Origin: Deltaproteobacteria bacterium UBA6106 | GTDB taxonomy: Bacteria; Desulfobacterota; Syntrophorhabdia; Syntrophorhabdales; Syntrophorhabdaceae | DNA: 47,386 bases | NCBI GenBank assembly: GCA_002428485.1 | Contig: DIWM01000026.1 | Span: forward strand, 49,129 to 96,514 | Direction of reading: 5' to 3' | In this document: piece by piece, positions 14,655 through 22,331 of the stretch | Layout of the letters: every line of letters starts with the position of its first letter | Position numbering within the stretch: position 1 is the first letter of the stretch | The notes under the pieces: model-generated | Databases searched by the model: none | The model's input: the letters and a program-made list of their open reading frames with translations, nothing else | Told to the model about the DNA's origin: nothing | Position numbers and translations under genes: made by a program

Positions 14655-15887
14655 CTAAGCGCTCATCGCCGATAGCTGCCGTATGGATTTCGTCCTTGAG
14701 GAAAGGGTTTTGACAGCATCCTTGAGACCGTCGACCGTAAGCTCGTACATCGGGAATATCTTTCCGATCGTATCCACGGTATAATGGCCCCAAAAATTCA
14801 TGTGCGTCGGGTTAAGCCATACCGAATGGGGGAAGTGCTCCTTTATCCTCAGGAGCCACTCGAGCGACGGCTTATCGTTGGTATAAAAATAGTCGATGCA
14901 CCCGTTGATGTCAAACAGCTCCGAATACGCCATACTTGCGTCACCCACGATGACGATCTTATAACCCTTGTGGAAATTGGAAAAGAGCTTTTCCGTAGGT
15001 ACCTTTTTATAGTTCTGAATGTCTTCGTAAATATCCTGGTAAATGGTGTTGTGAAAGAAATAATACCTGAATTCTTTAAAGTGCTCCATCTGCGATGCCG
15101 CCGAGAAAAGCCTTTCACAGAGTTCAGTATAAGGAAGCATTGACCCGCCTGTGTCCATGAGAAGTATGAGCCTGACAGAGTTTTCCCGTGACCTATTGAA
15201 GACAAGCTCGATCTCCCCGCCCTCTTTCGCGGTCTTATCGATGGTCTCATCTATATCGAGTTCTTCCTCCAGCCCCTCCCTCTTGAGCTCCCTTAATTTC
15301 TTCAGCGCCATCTTTGTCTGTCGCACATCAAGAATGATGTCGTTCCGGTAGTTCCTGAACCTCCTCTCGCTTGCGACCTTTGCGGCCGACTGCATGCCTG
15401 ACTCACCGCCGACCCGGATACCTCCGGGATGAAATCCATAGGCGCCAAAGGGCGATGTGCCGCCGGTGCCTATCCACTTGCCCCCGCCATCATGCCTCTC
15501 CTTCTGTTCTTTCAGCCTTTCCCTGAACTGGCGCATCAGTTCGTCCATATCGTGGGTATTCCTGAACTCCTGGATCTGTCTCTGCAATTCGGCCATCTCT
15601 TCAGGGCTTAGCTTGGGAAGCCTGTGGAGGGGGTTCTCAAGCCATTCCATAACCTTGTCGAGTTCAAGCTTCTCTGTCTTGATGCCGCCGAAATATTCCT
15701 GGAAGGCAAGGTCAAAGGCGTCATAGTAAGCCTCGCTCTTGACGAGAAATGCCCTCCCCAGGTAGTAAAGGTGGTTGAGACTCGACTGGAAATAACCATT
15801 ATAGAGGGCCTCCATGAATGACATCCATTCTGTAATGGAGACCGGCACACCTTTCTTTCGCAATATATAGAAAAAGTCAATAAACAT
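14655..15887 (-). CDS. VWA domain protein (CoxE-like) paired with a MoxR ATPase
   Basis: The 410-residue protein has an N-terminal helical region, a Gly-rich segment (about residues 135-170: GGGKWIGTGGTSPFGAYG) and a C-terminal von Willebrand A domain starting near residue 235 with LILLMDTGGSM, a variant of the metal-site DxSxS in which a Gly replaces the first Ser. It lies three bases after a MoxR AAA+ gene. MoxR-VWA pairs act as chaperones that help insert metal centres or assemble enzymes; the client is not identifiable here. Resemblance is to CoxE-type VWA proteins. Confidence 0.88.
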   Translation of the reverse strand: MFIDFFYILRKKGVPVSITEWMSFMEALYNGYFQSSLNHLYYLGRAFLVKSEAYYDAFDLAFQEYFGGIKTEKLELDKVMEWLENPLHRLPKLSPEEMAELQRQIQEFRNTHDMDELMRQFRERLKEQKERHDGGGKWIGTGGTSPFGAYGFHPGGIRVGGESGMQSAAKVASERRFRNYRNDIILDVRQTKMALKKLRELKREGLEEELDIDETIDKTAKEGGEIELVFNRSRENSVRLILLMDTGGSMLPYTELCERLFSAASQMEHFKEFRYYFFHNTIYQDIYEDIQNYKKVPTEKLFSNFHKGYKIVIVGDASMAYSELFDINGCIDYFYTNDKPSLEWLLRIKEHFPHSVWLNPTHMNFWGHYTVDTIGKIFPMYELTVDGLKDAVKTLSSRTKSIRQLSAMSA

Positions 15888-15890
15888 ACA

Positions 15891-16745
15891 TTAATACCTT
15901 CTCTTGAACCCAAAGCCCCCTTGAGCATTCGAAAGCTTGATGAACCTGTCCGTATCCTGCTCGTTCTTGAGCAATGTGCCGACGAAGGGGATCTCCGAAC
16001 CGATCTTTTCCAAGTTGATCCCGCCCAGAGAAAGCGCCTTGATCCAGTCCAGCAGTTCGCTTGTCGACGGTTTCTTTCTGAGCCCGTCCATTTCGCGGAT
16101 CCAGTAAAACTTCTTGAGGGCCTCTTTTACAAGCTTGTTCTCAATGTCCGGATAATGGACCTTGACGATCCTCTCCATCATCTCATCATCGGGGAACTCT
16201 ATATAACAGAACAGACACCTTCTCAGGAATGCGTCAGGCAGCTCCTTCTCGGAGTTGCTCGTAATGATAACAACAGGACGTTGTTTAGCGACGACTTCTT
16301 CATCGAGTTCGTGTATGTGGAACGACATCTCGTCAAGCTCGTTGAGCAGATCGTTAGGGAATTCAATGTCTGCCTTGTCGATCTCGTCAATGAGAAGAAC
16401 CAGCTGCTCCTCGCTTTTGAAGGCCTGCCCTAATCTCCCAAGCTTGATATATTGCCCGATGTCGCTGATGTCCTTGTCTTTAAACCGCGCATCGTTAAGC
16501 CTTTGAACGGTATCATATACGTAAAGTCCATCTTTTGCCTTTGTCGTGGACTTGATGTTCCATATTAAAAGTTTTTTGTTAAGGGCACGGGATATGCTGT
16601 GTGCCAAAAGCGTTTTTCCTGTCCCTGGTTCGCCTTTTACAACGAGCGGTTTTCCCAGGGCGACAGAGACATTGACAATTTCCATGAGCGGTTTAGAAGC
16701 TATATAGTCATCGCTTCCCTTGTAACCCTGTGTCGCATTAGCCAT
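15891..16745 (-). CDS. MoxR family AAA+ ATPase
   Basis: The 284-residue protein has Walker A KGEPGTGKTLLAHS, Walker B LVLLIDEIDKAD, sensor 1 VIITSNSEKELPDAFLRRC and the MoxR-type helical lid. It would remodel or activate a partner together with the VWA protein encoded directly downstream. The start is supported by AGGAGG seven bases upstream. A near-consensus promoter and a palindrome at the transcription start precede it, so the pair is probably a regulated two-gene operon. Confidence 0.93.
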   Translation of the reverse strand: MANATQGYKGSDDYIASKPLMEIVNVSVALGKPLVVKGEPGTGKTLLAHSISRALNKKLLIWNIKSTTKAKDGLYVYDTVQRLNDARFKDKDISDIGQYIKLGRLGQAFKSEEQLVLLIDEIDKADIEFPNDLLNELDEMSFHIHELDEEVVAKQRPVVIITSNSEKELPDAFLRRCLFCYIEFPDDEMMERIVKVHYPDIENKLVKEALKKFYWIREMDGLRKKPSTSELLDWIKALSLGGINLEKIGSEIPFVGTLLKNEQDTDRFIKLSNAQGGFGFKRRY

Positions 16746-16764
16746 TATTGAGCCTCCTTAAAAA

Positions 16765-16813
16765 TAGTGAAAAATATCACTAGTAGTATAAGGCTTTTAG
16801 GTGCTAAAGTCAA
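16765..16813 (-). promoter_or_regulatory. Promoter and operator-like palindrome of the moxR-VWA operon
   Basis: On the minus strand TTGACT (16813-16808), 17-base spacer, TATACT (16790-16785), predicted start near 16778. A perfect inverted repeat TAGTGA-6-TCACTA occupies 16782-16765, covering positions about -4 to +14. This is a classic location for a repressor site; a short 5' hairpin is the alternative. Confidence 0.7.
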
Positions 16814-16820
16814 TTATGCA

Positions 16821-16980
16821 ACTGGCTCATGGCTCACAGCGACACATCCGTGAATCGTAAGTCGTAAGGCGTGAGGGGAGAAAGACAGCAAAGAGCGGAG
16901 AGCTAAGAGCAAGGAGTCAAAAGTCGCCTAACGCCTAACGCTTTACGCCTAACGGGTTTATCGGCGCTGATAGCCCATGG
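16821..16980. repeat. Composite intergenic palindrome: module C outside, module A inside
   Basis: Outer words GGCTCATGGCTCACAGC (16824-16840) face GCTGATAGCCCATGG (16966-16980). Inner arms of module A (16852-16880, CGTAAGTCGTAAGGCGTGAG) face 16922-16957 (CGCCTAACGCCTAACGCTTT). The loop carries AGCAAAGAGCGGAGAGCTAA-type words shared with the element at 43.6 kb. It separates the divergent moxR and aminotransferase operons. Confidence 0.75.
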
Positions 16981-16999
16981 TCTCCTGCAAAGAATTTCC

Positions 17000-17028
17000 T
17001 TGACAAATACCCAGCTTTCCTTTTAAAT
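17000..17028 (+). promoter_or_regulatory. Promoter of the attenuated aminotransferase operon
   Basis: Consensus TTGACA (17000-17005), 17-base spacer, TTAAAT (17023-17028). Transcription would begin near 17035, only a few bases before the leader-peptide ATG at 17038. Confidence 0.7.
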
Positions 17029-17037
17029 GTTCATATT

Positions 17038-17100
17038 ATGCAGAGATCATACGTGAATTCATTCTTCTATTTTTACTACTTTACCGGCTTGCGCCCATGA
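17038..17100 (+). CDS. Phe/Tyr-rich attenuation leader peptide
   Basis: A 20-residue reading frame, ATG 17038 to TGA 17098-17100, contains Tyr at position 5 and then seven consecutive aromatic residues, FFYFYYF, at positions 9-15 (codons 17062-17082). Such runs are the hallmark of ribosome-mediated transcription attenuation, as in the pheA leader of enteric bacteria. It lies just after a promoter and just before overlapping antiterminator/terminator structures. No Shine-Dalgarno is visible before ATG 17038; GTG 17053, after a weak AGAG, is an alternative start that keeps all seven aromatic codons of the run. Confidence 0.85.
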   Translation: MQRSYVNSFFYFYYFTGLRP

Positions 17101-17120
17101 TCTCTTTGCTCTGAGAAAGC

Positions 17121-17153
17121 AAAAGCCATGGGTGCAAAGGCCCATGGCTTTTT
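17121..17153 (+). terminator. Attenuator terminator 1
   Basis: Perfect stem GCCATGGG (17125-17132) / CCCATGGC (17141-17148), eight-base loop, followed by TTTTT (17149-17153). Flanking AAAA/TTTT extends the stem to 12 pairs. Confidence 0.9.
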
Positions 17154-17162
17154 AGTTTGTTA

Positions 17163-17189
17163 GCCGTGGGATTAACCCATGGCTTTTTT
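17163..17189 (+). terminator. Attenuator terminator 2
   Basis: Stem GCCGTGGG (17163-17170) / CCCATGGC (17176-17183) with one G-T pair, five-base loop ATTAA, and TTTTTT (17184-17189). It lies only a few bases before the AGGAGG (17196-17201) of the aminotransferase gene. Confidence 0.85.
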
Positions 17190-17205
17190 ATTGTCAGGAG
17201 GACAC

Positions 17206-18396
17206 ATGATCATTTCAAAAAAATTACACAAGTTGATCGCGGACCAGGAAGGTTGGACCCGCAGAATGTTCGAAGAGGGGATCAAGATCAAAAAGCTATA
17301 CGGGGAAGACAACGTCTACGACTTCTCTCTCGGCAACCCCGATACCGAACCGCCGAAAGACCTCCAGAAAACACTCGCGGAAACGCTCCTTCATCCAAGC
17401 AAGGGAATGCACAGGTACATGACAAACAGCGGATATGAAGATGTAAGGAGCGAGGTAGCAGAATACCTCAGCGAACTTTATGGACTTTCCTTTAAACCTT
17501 CCCATGTTTTCATGACAACGGGCTGCGCCGGCGGGCTCAATATACTCCTGAAAAGTATACTCAACAAGGGCGATGAGGTGCTTGTGCCGTCCCCGTTCTT
17601 CTGGGAATTCAAAAATTATATAGAAAATTACGGCGGCACAATGAAACTGGTGAGGTCAACAGAAGATTTCCAACTCGACATCGACGCAATGGGGCAGGCA
17701 ATCACCGGAAAGACAAAGGTTGTTCTCCTCAACAGTCCCAATAACCCCACGGGCGCCGTTTATAGCGAGAAGAGCCTGAAGGGCCTTGCCGGACTCCTCA
17801 AACAGAAAAGGCAAGAAGGCCAGGAGATCTACATCATCGCCGACGATGCCTACCGGAAGATAGTCTATAGCGGCGTCAAGCTGCCGAACCTGTTCAAACT
17901 GTATGACCTTGTCATGGCCGTCACATCCCACTCGAAAGACCTTGCCCTTCCCGGGGAGCGCATAGGATACATCGCCATCTCCCCCCGCATCAAGGAGCGC
18001 GACCTCCTGGTTTCGGCGCTTATGATCTCCATGAGGACCCTCGGCTTTGTCAACGCACCGGCGCTCTTCCAGAGGGTCGTAGGAAAATTTCAGAGGACTT
18101 CCGTCAGCATAGACGATTACCAGAAAAAGAGGGATGCCCTTTACGAAATACTCATGGAAGCGGGCTTTCAATGCGTAAAGCCGATGGGCGCCTTCTATAT
18201 GTTCCCAAAATCCCCGATCCTCGATGAGCTTGAATTTGTCAGGACACTCCAGCGGGAAGAGCGGATCATGGTAGTGCCGGGCAGGGGTTTCGGAAAAAAG
18301 GGGTACTTCAGGATAGCGTACTGCGTCCCCCTTGAGACCATTCTTAAAAGCAGGGACGGGTTCATCCGGATCGGAAAAAAATTCATCAAGAGGTGA
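17206..18396 (+). CDS. Class I/II aminotransferase, probably aromatic (copy 1)
   Basis: The 396-residue fold-type I PLP enzyme has NSPNNPTGAVY, the Schiff-base Lys in TSHSKDLALPGERIGY and the phosphate/carboxylate-binding C-terminus GYFRIAYCV. The start at 17206 follows AGGAGG by four bases; upstream Met codons lie in the terminator hairpin. Lysine-type (DapL) or aspartate activity cannot be excluded by sequence alone, but the Phe/Tyr attenuator just upstream argues for transamination of phenylpyruvate or hydroxyphenylpyruvate. A paralogue follows three bases downstream, so the pair arose by tandem duplication. Confidence 0.9.
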   Translation: MIISKKLHKLIADQEGWTRRMFEEGIKIKKLYGEDNVYDFSLGNPDTEPPKDLQKTLAETLLHPSKGMHRYMTNSGYEDVRSEVAEYLSELYGLSFKPSHVFMTTGCAGGLNILLKSILNKGDEVLVPSPFFWEFKNYIENYGGTMKLVRSTEDFQLDIDAMGQAITGKTKVVLLNSPNNPTGAVYSEKSLKGLAGLLKQKRQEGQEIYIIADDAYRKIVYSGVKLPNLFKLYDLVMAVTSHSKDLALPGERIGYIAISPRIKERDLLVSALMISMRTLGFVNAPALFQRVVGKFQRTSVSIDDYQKKRDALYEILMEAGFQCVKPMGAFYMFPKSPILDELEFVRTLQREERIMVVPGRGFGKKGYFRIAYCVPLETILKSRDGFIRIGKKFIKR

Positions 18397-18399
18397 AAG

Positions 18400-19575
18400 A
18401 TGGGCATTTCAAAAAATATCAGCAAATCTATGAAAGACTCCTCGTGGATAAGGGCAATGTTCGAGGAAGGAGAGAAACTGAAAAAACAGTTCGGTCCGGA
18501 GAACATACTCGACTTCACTCTTGGCAATCCTGTCGCGGAGCCGCCGGATAGGCTGAAAGAAGAGCTGATTCATATCGCCTCTTTAAAAATAAAGGGCATG
18601 CACCGCTACATGACAAACAGCGGCTACGAAGAGGTGAGGGCTGATATAGCAAAATTTTACGAAGAAAGGTCAAGCCTGCCCTTTACGAAAGACCACATCA
18701 TCATGACCGTCGGCGCTGCTGGGGGCATCAACGTCGCGCTGAAGGCCCTTCTTGATCCTGGCAACGAGGTGATCGTTCCTAATCCTTATTTTGTGGAATT
18801 CAGATTCTATATAGAAAATCACGGCGGGTCAATGAAGCTTGTCGACACTTTAGACGACTTTCATCTCGACATCGAAAAGATTGAAAAGGCGATCAACAAA
18901 AAGACCAAGGCGATCATCATTAATTCCCCGCACAATCCGACAGGTGTTGTCTATAACGAAGAAGAATTGAAAGATCTTGCAGCGCTTCTCCGGAAACGGA
19001 GAGAAAAGGGGCAGAGGATATTCATCCTCGCCGATGAGGCATACAGGAAGATCATTTACAACGGCACCGTTCTGCCTGATCTTTTCAATATCTACGAAGA
19101 TACGATCGTCATTACGTGCCACTCAAAAGACCTTGCCCTTCCCGGGGAGCGGATAGGCCACATCGCCGCATCTCCTCATATAAAGAATCTGCGGCCTCTT
19201 TTGGACGCCATGATATTCGCAAACAGGATACTCGGCTTCATCAATGCCCCGGCGCTCATGCAAAGACTTGTTCAAAAGTTCCAGAGGAACAGCGTCGATA
19301 TCATGGATTACCAGCGAAAGAGGGATGCTATCTACAAGATCCTGGTTGAATCCGGGTTCAACGTGACGAAACCTCTTGGGGCATTCTACATATTCCCGCA
19401 ATCGCCGATACCTGATGATATCCGGTTCGTGAGGACCCTCCAGCAGCACCACATCCTGGCCGTGCCGGGGATAGGCTTCGGGAAGCCCGGTTATTTCCGG
19501 TTGGCCTATTGTGTTGAGATGGACGTAATTGAAAGGTCGGAAAGGTATTTCAGGGATATAATACCGAATGCATAA
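18400..19575 (+). CDS. Class I/II aminotransferase, probably aromatic (copy 2)
   Basis: The 391-residue protein is clearly paralogous to the preceding gene along its whole length: shared MHRYMTNSGYE, NSPHNPTGVVYNEEELKDLA, CHSKDLALPGERIG, FINAPALMQR. The PLP Lys in HSKD and the GKPGYFRLAYCV end are kept, so it should be active. Differences in the N-terminal helix and around the active-site entrance suggest altered substrate range. Co-transcribed with copy 1 and hence under the same attenuator. Two closely related enzymes in one operon may form homo- or heterodimers; this is speculation. Confidence 0.9.
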   Translation: MGISKNISKSMKDSSWIRAMFEEGEKLKKQFGPENILDFTLGNPVAEPPDRLKEELIHIASLKIKGMHRYMTNSGYEEVRADIAKFYEERSSLPFTKDHIIMTVGAAGGINVALKALLDPGNEVIVPNPYFVEFRFYIENHGGSMKLVDTLDDFHLDIEKIEKAINKKTKAIIINSPHNPTGVVYNEEELKDLAALLRKRREKGQRIFILADEAYRKIIYNGTVLPDLFNIYEDTIVITCHSKDLALPGERIGHIAASPHIKNLRPLLDAMIFANRILGFINAPALMQRLVQKFQRNSVDIMDYQRKRDAIYKILVESGFNVTKPLGAFYIFPQSPIPDDIRFVRTLQQHHILAVPGIGFGKPGYFRLAYCVEMDVIERSERYFRDIIPNA

Positions 19576-19605
19576 TGGAACAAGCTGCGGGATGCGTCCT
19601 GCCGG

Positions 19606-20322
19606 TTAGAGAAACTTAAAGAGGGCGGCAGCGTCAATGTTCTGCTCAAAGGTTTCAGCAAGACGTTCCCTGTCCATCCCTTTTCCCGTAACACCTGCCA
19701 AATGTGGAAAAATACCAAGAAATGGAACGCAGAGATACCGCTTCAGCACACCCGGATTTGTCTGTGAGGCGATATCGGCCTCATTGTCTGCGTCATTCAG
19801 GATCACGCCGGCGATGTCTATGCCCTGCGATTGCAGAAAACGGCTCGTCAGGAGGGTGTGGTTTATCGTCCCGAGGCCAAGCCTCGACACGATGATGGCC
19901 GGCGCGTTCCATCGCCTGATAAGGTCAGCATAGAAGAAATCTTTTTTAATGGGCACCATAACTCCGCCTGCGCCTTCAATAATGACTACATCGTGTTTTC
20001 TCGAGAAATCCCGATATATCCTGTCAAGGCTATCGAGGTCAATTACGCGATTTTCCAGTTCTGCGGCAACTTCAGGCGCGAGGGGCGCTTCAAAGGCATA
20101 AGGGGTGATTTCCTTCAGGCTGTCGGTACTTCCTGACGCCTCTCTCAATAAAACCGAGTCACGCGACCCTGCCTTCTGCTCCCCTTTTGTCAACCCGCTT
20201 TCAAAGGGCTTCATGACGCCGACATTCATACCTCTCCGCAACGAAAGGAAGGCGCACAAACACATTGATACAAACGTTTTGCCGATTCCTGTATCTGTTC
20301 CGGTTATAAAGAGGGTTTTCAC
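19606..20322 (-). CDS. bioD: Dethiobiotin synthetase
   Basis: The 238-residue protein has the BioD P-loop FITGTDTGIGKTFVS, KPFESG, and VVIIEGAGGVMVPI motifs. It converts 7,8-diaminopelargonate, CO2 and ATP to dethiobiotin in the cytoplasm. GTG 20322 is chosen as the start: it overlaps the stop of the upstream DUF350 gene (TAGTG) and gives the canonical VKTLFITGTD beginning; an in-frame upstream ATG (20370) would add 16 unrelated residues read from inside that gene. No other biotin genes lie in the window. Confidence 0.93.
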   Translation of the reverse strand: MKTLFITGTDTGIGKTFVSMCLCAFLSLRRGMNVGVMKPFESGLTKGEQKAGSRDSVLLREASGSTDSLKEITPYAFEAPLAPEVAAELENRVIDLDSLDRIYRDFSRKHDVVIIEGAGGVMVPIKKDFFYADLIRRWNAPAIIVSRLGLGTINHTLLTSRFLQSQGIDIAGVILNDADNEADIASQTNPGVLKRYLCVPFLGIFPHLAGVTGKGMDRERLAETFEQNIDAAALFKFL

Positions 20323-20531
20323 TATCTCACAACTGTGGAGAGAAGGATCGCAACGCTTATAAAAAGGCAACCGCAGATTATCGCAAGGCCTGTATTCCCC
20401 TCTTCCGATATCTTTTTCTCAAAATCGGTTGAAAATGTAGCGCCGACGATCTTCAACGCCACCAGCACGATAACCATGTACACGGCGGAATAGATGCACA
20501 TCTCTATTATACTGCCGAGAATTTTCCACAT
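20322..20531 (-). CDS. Small DUF350-type membrane protein
   Basis: The 69-residue protein has two hydrophobic helices (about residues 8-30 and 46-68) separated by FSTDFEKKISEEGNTGLA, the pattern of DUF350 proteins. It lies eight bases after rex and overlaps the bioD start by one base, so rex-DUF350-bioD reads as an operon. Function unknown; inner-membrane location expected. Confidence 0.75.
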   Translation of the reverse strand: MWKILGSIIEMCIYSAVYMVIVLVALKIVGATFSTDFEKKISEEGNTGLAIICGCLFISVAILLSTVVR

Positions 20532-20539
20532 GGCCGGCC

Positions 20540-21181
20540 CTAATTAGAAAGGTAGTATACGAGGTTGTCAAGGGCAGATGTGAAGAAAAGGTTGCGGAGC
20601 TTCACATGTTCGGGGGTTCTAACGGGTGAAGGTGAAAGATTAAGGATGCCCTTGATGTTTGCATCAACAAGCCAATCCGCTACTTTTTGTGCCTCCTGGG
20701 GGGGTGTTGTAATAATCCCTATCTCTATATTCCTCGCCTTCACTACCTCTTTTAACCTTTCGACATGGAGAATCTCAACGGGCCTCCCTACCCTCTCGGA
20801 TATATGTCCTATGACCCTCTCGGGCTGGACATCAAAGGCAGCCACTATCTTGTAATTCTGTTTCAGAAAATCCTTATAAACAAGCAGGGCGCTTCCCATG
20901 TTTCCGATACCGACTACAGCAATTCTCCACTCCCTGTTGATCCCGAGTATCTCCTTGATATGTCTCTTCAGCTCTTTTACATTGTAGCCCATTCCCCTTA
21001 TGCCGAATTCGCCGAAATAGGCAAAATCTTTTCTGACTTGCGCTGCGTTGACATTACAGATATTTGCTATGAGCGCGCTTGATGCAACTTTCTCATTCTT
21101 TGTCTCCAGGTCTCCGAGGCATTTCAGATAATTTGAGAGGCGCCTTATGGTAGCCTCGGGGATCTTTGAATATTTAGCCAT
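20540..21181 (-). CDS. rex: Redox-sensing transcriptional repressor Rex
   Basis: The 213-residue protein has an N-terminal winged helix (IPEATIRRLSNYLKCL, VNAAQVRKDFAYFGEFG) and a Rossmann NAD(H)-binding domain (VVGIGNMGSALLVY). Rex senses the NADH/NAD+ ratio and represses fermentative or respiratory genes when NADH is low. Start 21181 is set by AAGGAA seven bases upstream and the canonical MAKYSKIPEATIRRL beginning; an in-frame ATG at 21232 would add 17 AT-rich codons. The upstream region contains TTGTTACATATTATGATAAA, only loosely similar to a Rex site. Confidence 0.95.
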   Translation of the reverse strand: MAKYSKIPEATIRRLSNYLKCLGDLETKNEKVASSALIANICNVNAAQVRKDFAYFGEFGIRGMGYNVKELKRHIKEILGINREWRIAVVGIGNMGSALLVYKDFLKQNYKIVAAFDVQPERVIGHISERVGRPVEILHVERLKEVVKARNIEIGIITTPPQEAQKVADWLVDANIKGILNLSPSPVRTPEHVKLRNLFFTSALDNLVYYLSN

Positions 21182-21340
21182 TTTTCTATTCCTTTTGAAT
21201 ATTTTCTCTTTATTTATCATAATATGTAACAATTAAAAGGGTCTTTTGCAAGAGAAATTATTATCAAGGATATCGCGGTGTTTTACAATTTTTTACCGGA
21301 AATAGGGCTATTAAGAGAAAAAATTAACAAGCTATTATAA

Positions 21341-21519
21341 ACCAAGCACGAAATCCGAATATCTAAATCCGAAACAATATCTAAGCCCAAATATCAAATA
21401 TTTTTAATGAATCCATATTGTTTGTGTTTTGAATTTTGAACATTTGAATTTGTTTAGTGCTTAGATGTTCGGATTTAGGGTTTTATTTTCTATGAGCTGT
21501 CAGCAATGAGCCATGAACT
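21341..21519. repeat. Composite intergenic palindrome: module D with a module C arm
   Basis: Left module D (21344-21399) is built of AAATCCGAATATCTAAATCC-type words; right arm (21417-21484) is its approximate complement (ATTTGAATTTGTTTAGTGCT and so on). A module C arm (CTATGAGCTGTCAGCAATGA) follows at 21490-21519. It lies between rex and dapB, and a near copy lies on the other side of dapB. The remaining bases 21233-21340 hold no gene. Confidence 0.75.
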
Positions 21520-21524
21520 ATTTA

Positions 21525-22319
21525 CTACAGTCCCAGCACATCCTTCATCCCGTAAATCCCGGGTGGCTGCCGGACGATCCATTTCGCGGCCATCAATGCC
21601 CCCCGTGCAAAATTATCACGGGAATAGGCCCTGTGGGTAATCTCAAGCCGCTCCCCGATGCCGGCATACATCACTGTATGCTCACCGACGATATCGCCGC
21701 CTCTCAATCCAAGGATGGCGATTTCCTCATTCTTTCTTTCGCCGGTCAATCCTTTTCTCCCGTAAATCTCTTCCCACTGCTTTCCTGTCTGGGCGCCTTT
21801 CACGATCTCCTTTAACTGCATCGCCGTTCCGCTGGGCGCATCCTTTTTCCAGCGATGGTGCATCTCAACGATCTCAATGTCATAACCGTCCTGAAGGGTT
21901 TTCGACACCCTGCCGACGATATCGAACATAAGATTCATGCCTACGCTCATGTTGGGCGATATGACGACCTTAACATCACCCGATCCCCTGATCTGTTTTA
22001 GGGCGTCCACGGGCAATCCTGTTGTGCCTATAACAATACACTTCTGTTTTTCTCTGGCAAAACCGAAGTTCTCCAGTGTCACATTGGGATCGGTAAAGTC
22101 AATGATCACGTCGCACGCGTCGGCCGCCCTTGCAATATCATCGACAATCATTACATCGCCGGGCGCATCCCCAACGATACGGCTTGCCGGTTGTCCTGCC
22201 ATCGGATGTCCCTTTTTTTCAACAGCGCCTGTTACCTGAAAGTCATGATCGCCGAGGGCAAGCTTCAATATGGCGCTGCCCATCTTGCCGCATACACCTG
22301 TTATTGCCAGATTAATCAT
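21525..22319 (-). CDS. dapB: 4-hydroxy-tetrahydrodipicolinate reductase
   Basis: The 264-residue protein has the nucleotide-binding ITGVCGKMGSAI and the family signature EMHHRWKKDAPSGTAMQL. It reduces the DapA product to tetrahydrodipicolinate with NAD(P)H in the DAP/lysine pathway. A clear AAGGAG precedes the ATG. Unlike lysA-dapF it is separated from dapA by a 238-base gap filled by a nested repeat, and a similar repeat lies on its 3' side. Confidence 0.96.
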   Translation of the reverse strand: MINLAITGVCGKMGSAILKLALGDHDFQVTGAVEKKGHPMAGQPASRIVGDAPGDVMIVDDIARAADACDVIIDFTDPNVTLENFGFAREKQKCIVIGTTGLPVDALKQIRGSGDVKVVISPNMSVGMNLMFDIVGRVSKTLQDGYDIEIVEMHHRWKKDAPSGTAMQLKEIVKGAQTGKQWEEIYGRKGLTGERKNEEIAILGLRGGDIVGEHTVMYAGIGERLEITHRAYSRDNFARGALMAAKWIVRQPPGIYGMKDVLGL

Positions 22320-22331
22320 GTCATACTCCTT

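Larger units (their letters stand above)
17042..17189 (+). promoter_or_regulatory. Six-segment transcription attenuator responding to Phe/Tyr
   Basis: Segments: 1 = 17042-17050, 2 = 17091-17105, 3 = 17125-17135, 4 = 17141-17148, 5 = 17163-17170, 6 = 17176-17183. Pairing 1:2 (AGAGATCAT with ATGATCTCT, nine pairs) frees 3 for the terminator 3:4. Pairing 2:3 (GCGCCCATG 17091-17099 with CATGGGTGC 17127-17135, nine pairs, one G-T) is the antiterminator; then 4 can pair with 5, which also dismantles the second terminator 5:6. Segment 2 overlaps the leader stop codon, so a ribosome stalled on Phe/Tyr codons leaves it free, while one that reaches the stop covers it. All pairings are read directly; regulation is inferred. 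Confidence 0.8.

Noticed and set aside
17179..17205. Upstream Met start for the first aminotransferase
   Set aside because: It lies inside the second terminator hairpin; AGGAGG precedes ATG 17206.
17206..19575. LL-diaminopimelate aminotransferase (DapL) function for the tandem enzymes
   Set aside because: DAP genes are nearby and DapL is the same fold, but the Phe/Tyr-rich leader points to aromatic amino acids; kept only as an alternative.
20323..20370. Longer BioD N-terminus
   Set aside because: The additional residues come from the DUF350 gene read in another frame; GTG 20322 gives the canonical start and a coupled TAGTG overlap.
21182..21260. Rex autoregulatory operator upstream of rex
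   Set aside because: TTGTTACATATTATGATAAA has only one reasonable half-site and no well-spaced promoter around it.
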